From Nitrospirota bacterium (GTDB lineage Bacteria; Nitrospinota_A; UBA7883; JACRGQ01): DNA of 5,291 nt. The stretch spans positions 1 to 5,291 of the forward strand of contig JAJRYM010000012.1 of NCBI GenBank assembly GCA_024275775.1, given 5' to 3'. Of this stretch, positions 5,209 to 5,291 are shown piece by piece (positions within the stretch are counted from its first letter, which is position 1; each line of letters begins with the position of its first letter). The translations under genes and the position numbers were made by a program. Under the pieces are notes generated by a model. That model was not told the DNA's origin and did not search any database. It saw only the letters and a program-made list of their open reading frames with translations.

Positions 5209-5291
5209 CCGGTTTTCTTCTTCTTTTCCGCCGGGTCGGCAACCGCTTTCGGGGAAGCGTTGCCGGTTTTTATGGAAATATCTCGGGTAAA
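5199..5291 (-). CDS. Possible C-terminal end of a gene running into the tRNA (tentative)
   Basis: From the right edge of the window a minus-strand frame stays open for 30 codons and stops at TAG 5201-5199, which is bases 8-10 of the tRNA. The translation ends in a lysine-rich tail, ...ADPAEKKKKTGAV, which would be a believable protein terminus, and the codons are like those of the neighbouring genes. Against it, 30 open codons are weak evidence, almost every tRNA offers a TAG at bases 8-10, and the stretch contains a hairpin. No function can be given. Confidence 0.2.
   Translation of the reverse strand, partial: FTRDISIKTGNASPKAVADPAEKKKKTGAV
5237..5271 (+). terminator. Hairpin with T-run, plus-strand orientation
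   Basis: CGGCAAC (5237-5243) pairs with GTTGCCG (5259-5265). After one bulged C (5244), GCTT (5245-5248) pairs with AAGC (5255-5258), leaving a small loop. It is followed by GG at 5265-5266 (the first of which closes the stem) and T5267-T5271, the form of a rho-independent terminator for plus-strand transcription. No plus-strand gene lies to its left in the window; the nearest ends at 1246. It could stop antisense transcripts through the tRNA and ars genes, or be a chance structure. On the minus strand it lacks a T-run. Confidence 0.4.

Noticed and set aside
1..5291. CRISPR array, insertion sequence, toxin-antitoxin or phage-defence genes
   Set aside because: There are no spaced direct repeats, no transposase or integrase motifs, and every sizeable frame is accounted for by housekeeping, cytochrome or arsenic genes.

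Overview
The window is an ordinary bacterial chromosomal segment with six well-supported protein genes, one gene fragment at its left edge and one tRNA. The multiheme c-type cytochrome, the aconitase plus LDH-like malate dehydrogenase pair and the tRNA sequence suggest a Gram-negative, respiratory, possibly anaerobic or microaerophilic bacterium, broadly like deltaproteobacteria or related phyla. The phylum cannot be fixed from sequence reading alone.

Layout: (1) 1-1246, plus strand: the 3' end of an aconitate hydratase gene, then mdh 11 nt downstream, a TCA-cycle operon closed by a strong hairpin terminator at 1265-1301. (2) 1300-2928, minus strand: dnaN (DNA polymerase III sliding clamp) followed after 45 nt by a membrane-anchored pentaheme cytochrome c. 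The cytochrome converges on mdh and shares its terminator region. The dnaN-cytochrome gap holds two small hairpins, one of which buries the cytochrome's GTG start codon. (3) 2929-3072: a 144-bp AT-rich gap that holds candidate dnaN promoters. (4) 3073-4990, minus strand: a compact arsenic-resistance operon, arsR-arsC-acr3, with overlapping genes and a clear sigma70-type promoter at 5022-5050. (5) 5132-5208, minus strand: an elongator-type tRNA-Met(CAT), with a hairpin plus T-run (plus-strand orientation) and a possible gene tail beyond it.

How the genes work together: aconitase and malate dehydrogenase are two steps of the citric-acid cycle and are probably co-transcribed. ArsR should repress its own operon until arsenite or antimonite binds its Cys-x-Cys site. 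ArsC (thioredoxin-coupled, LMW-phosphatase fold) reduces arsenate to arsenite, and Acr3 exports the arsenite. The ars operon sits between the 3' end of a tRNA and the housekeeping gene dnaN, which is compatible with acquisition as a module, although no flanking repeat is visible.

I found no convincing undescribed system. The points most worth a second look are the SD-less, hairpin-sequestered cytochrome start, dnaN without dnaA/recF neighbours, the Cys-Cys/His-x-His tail of Acr3, and the unexplained features upstream of the tRNA.
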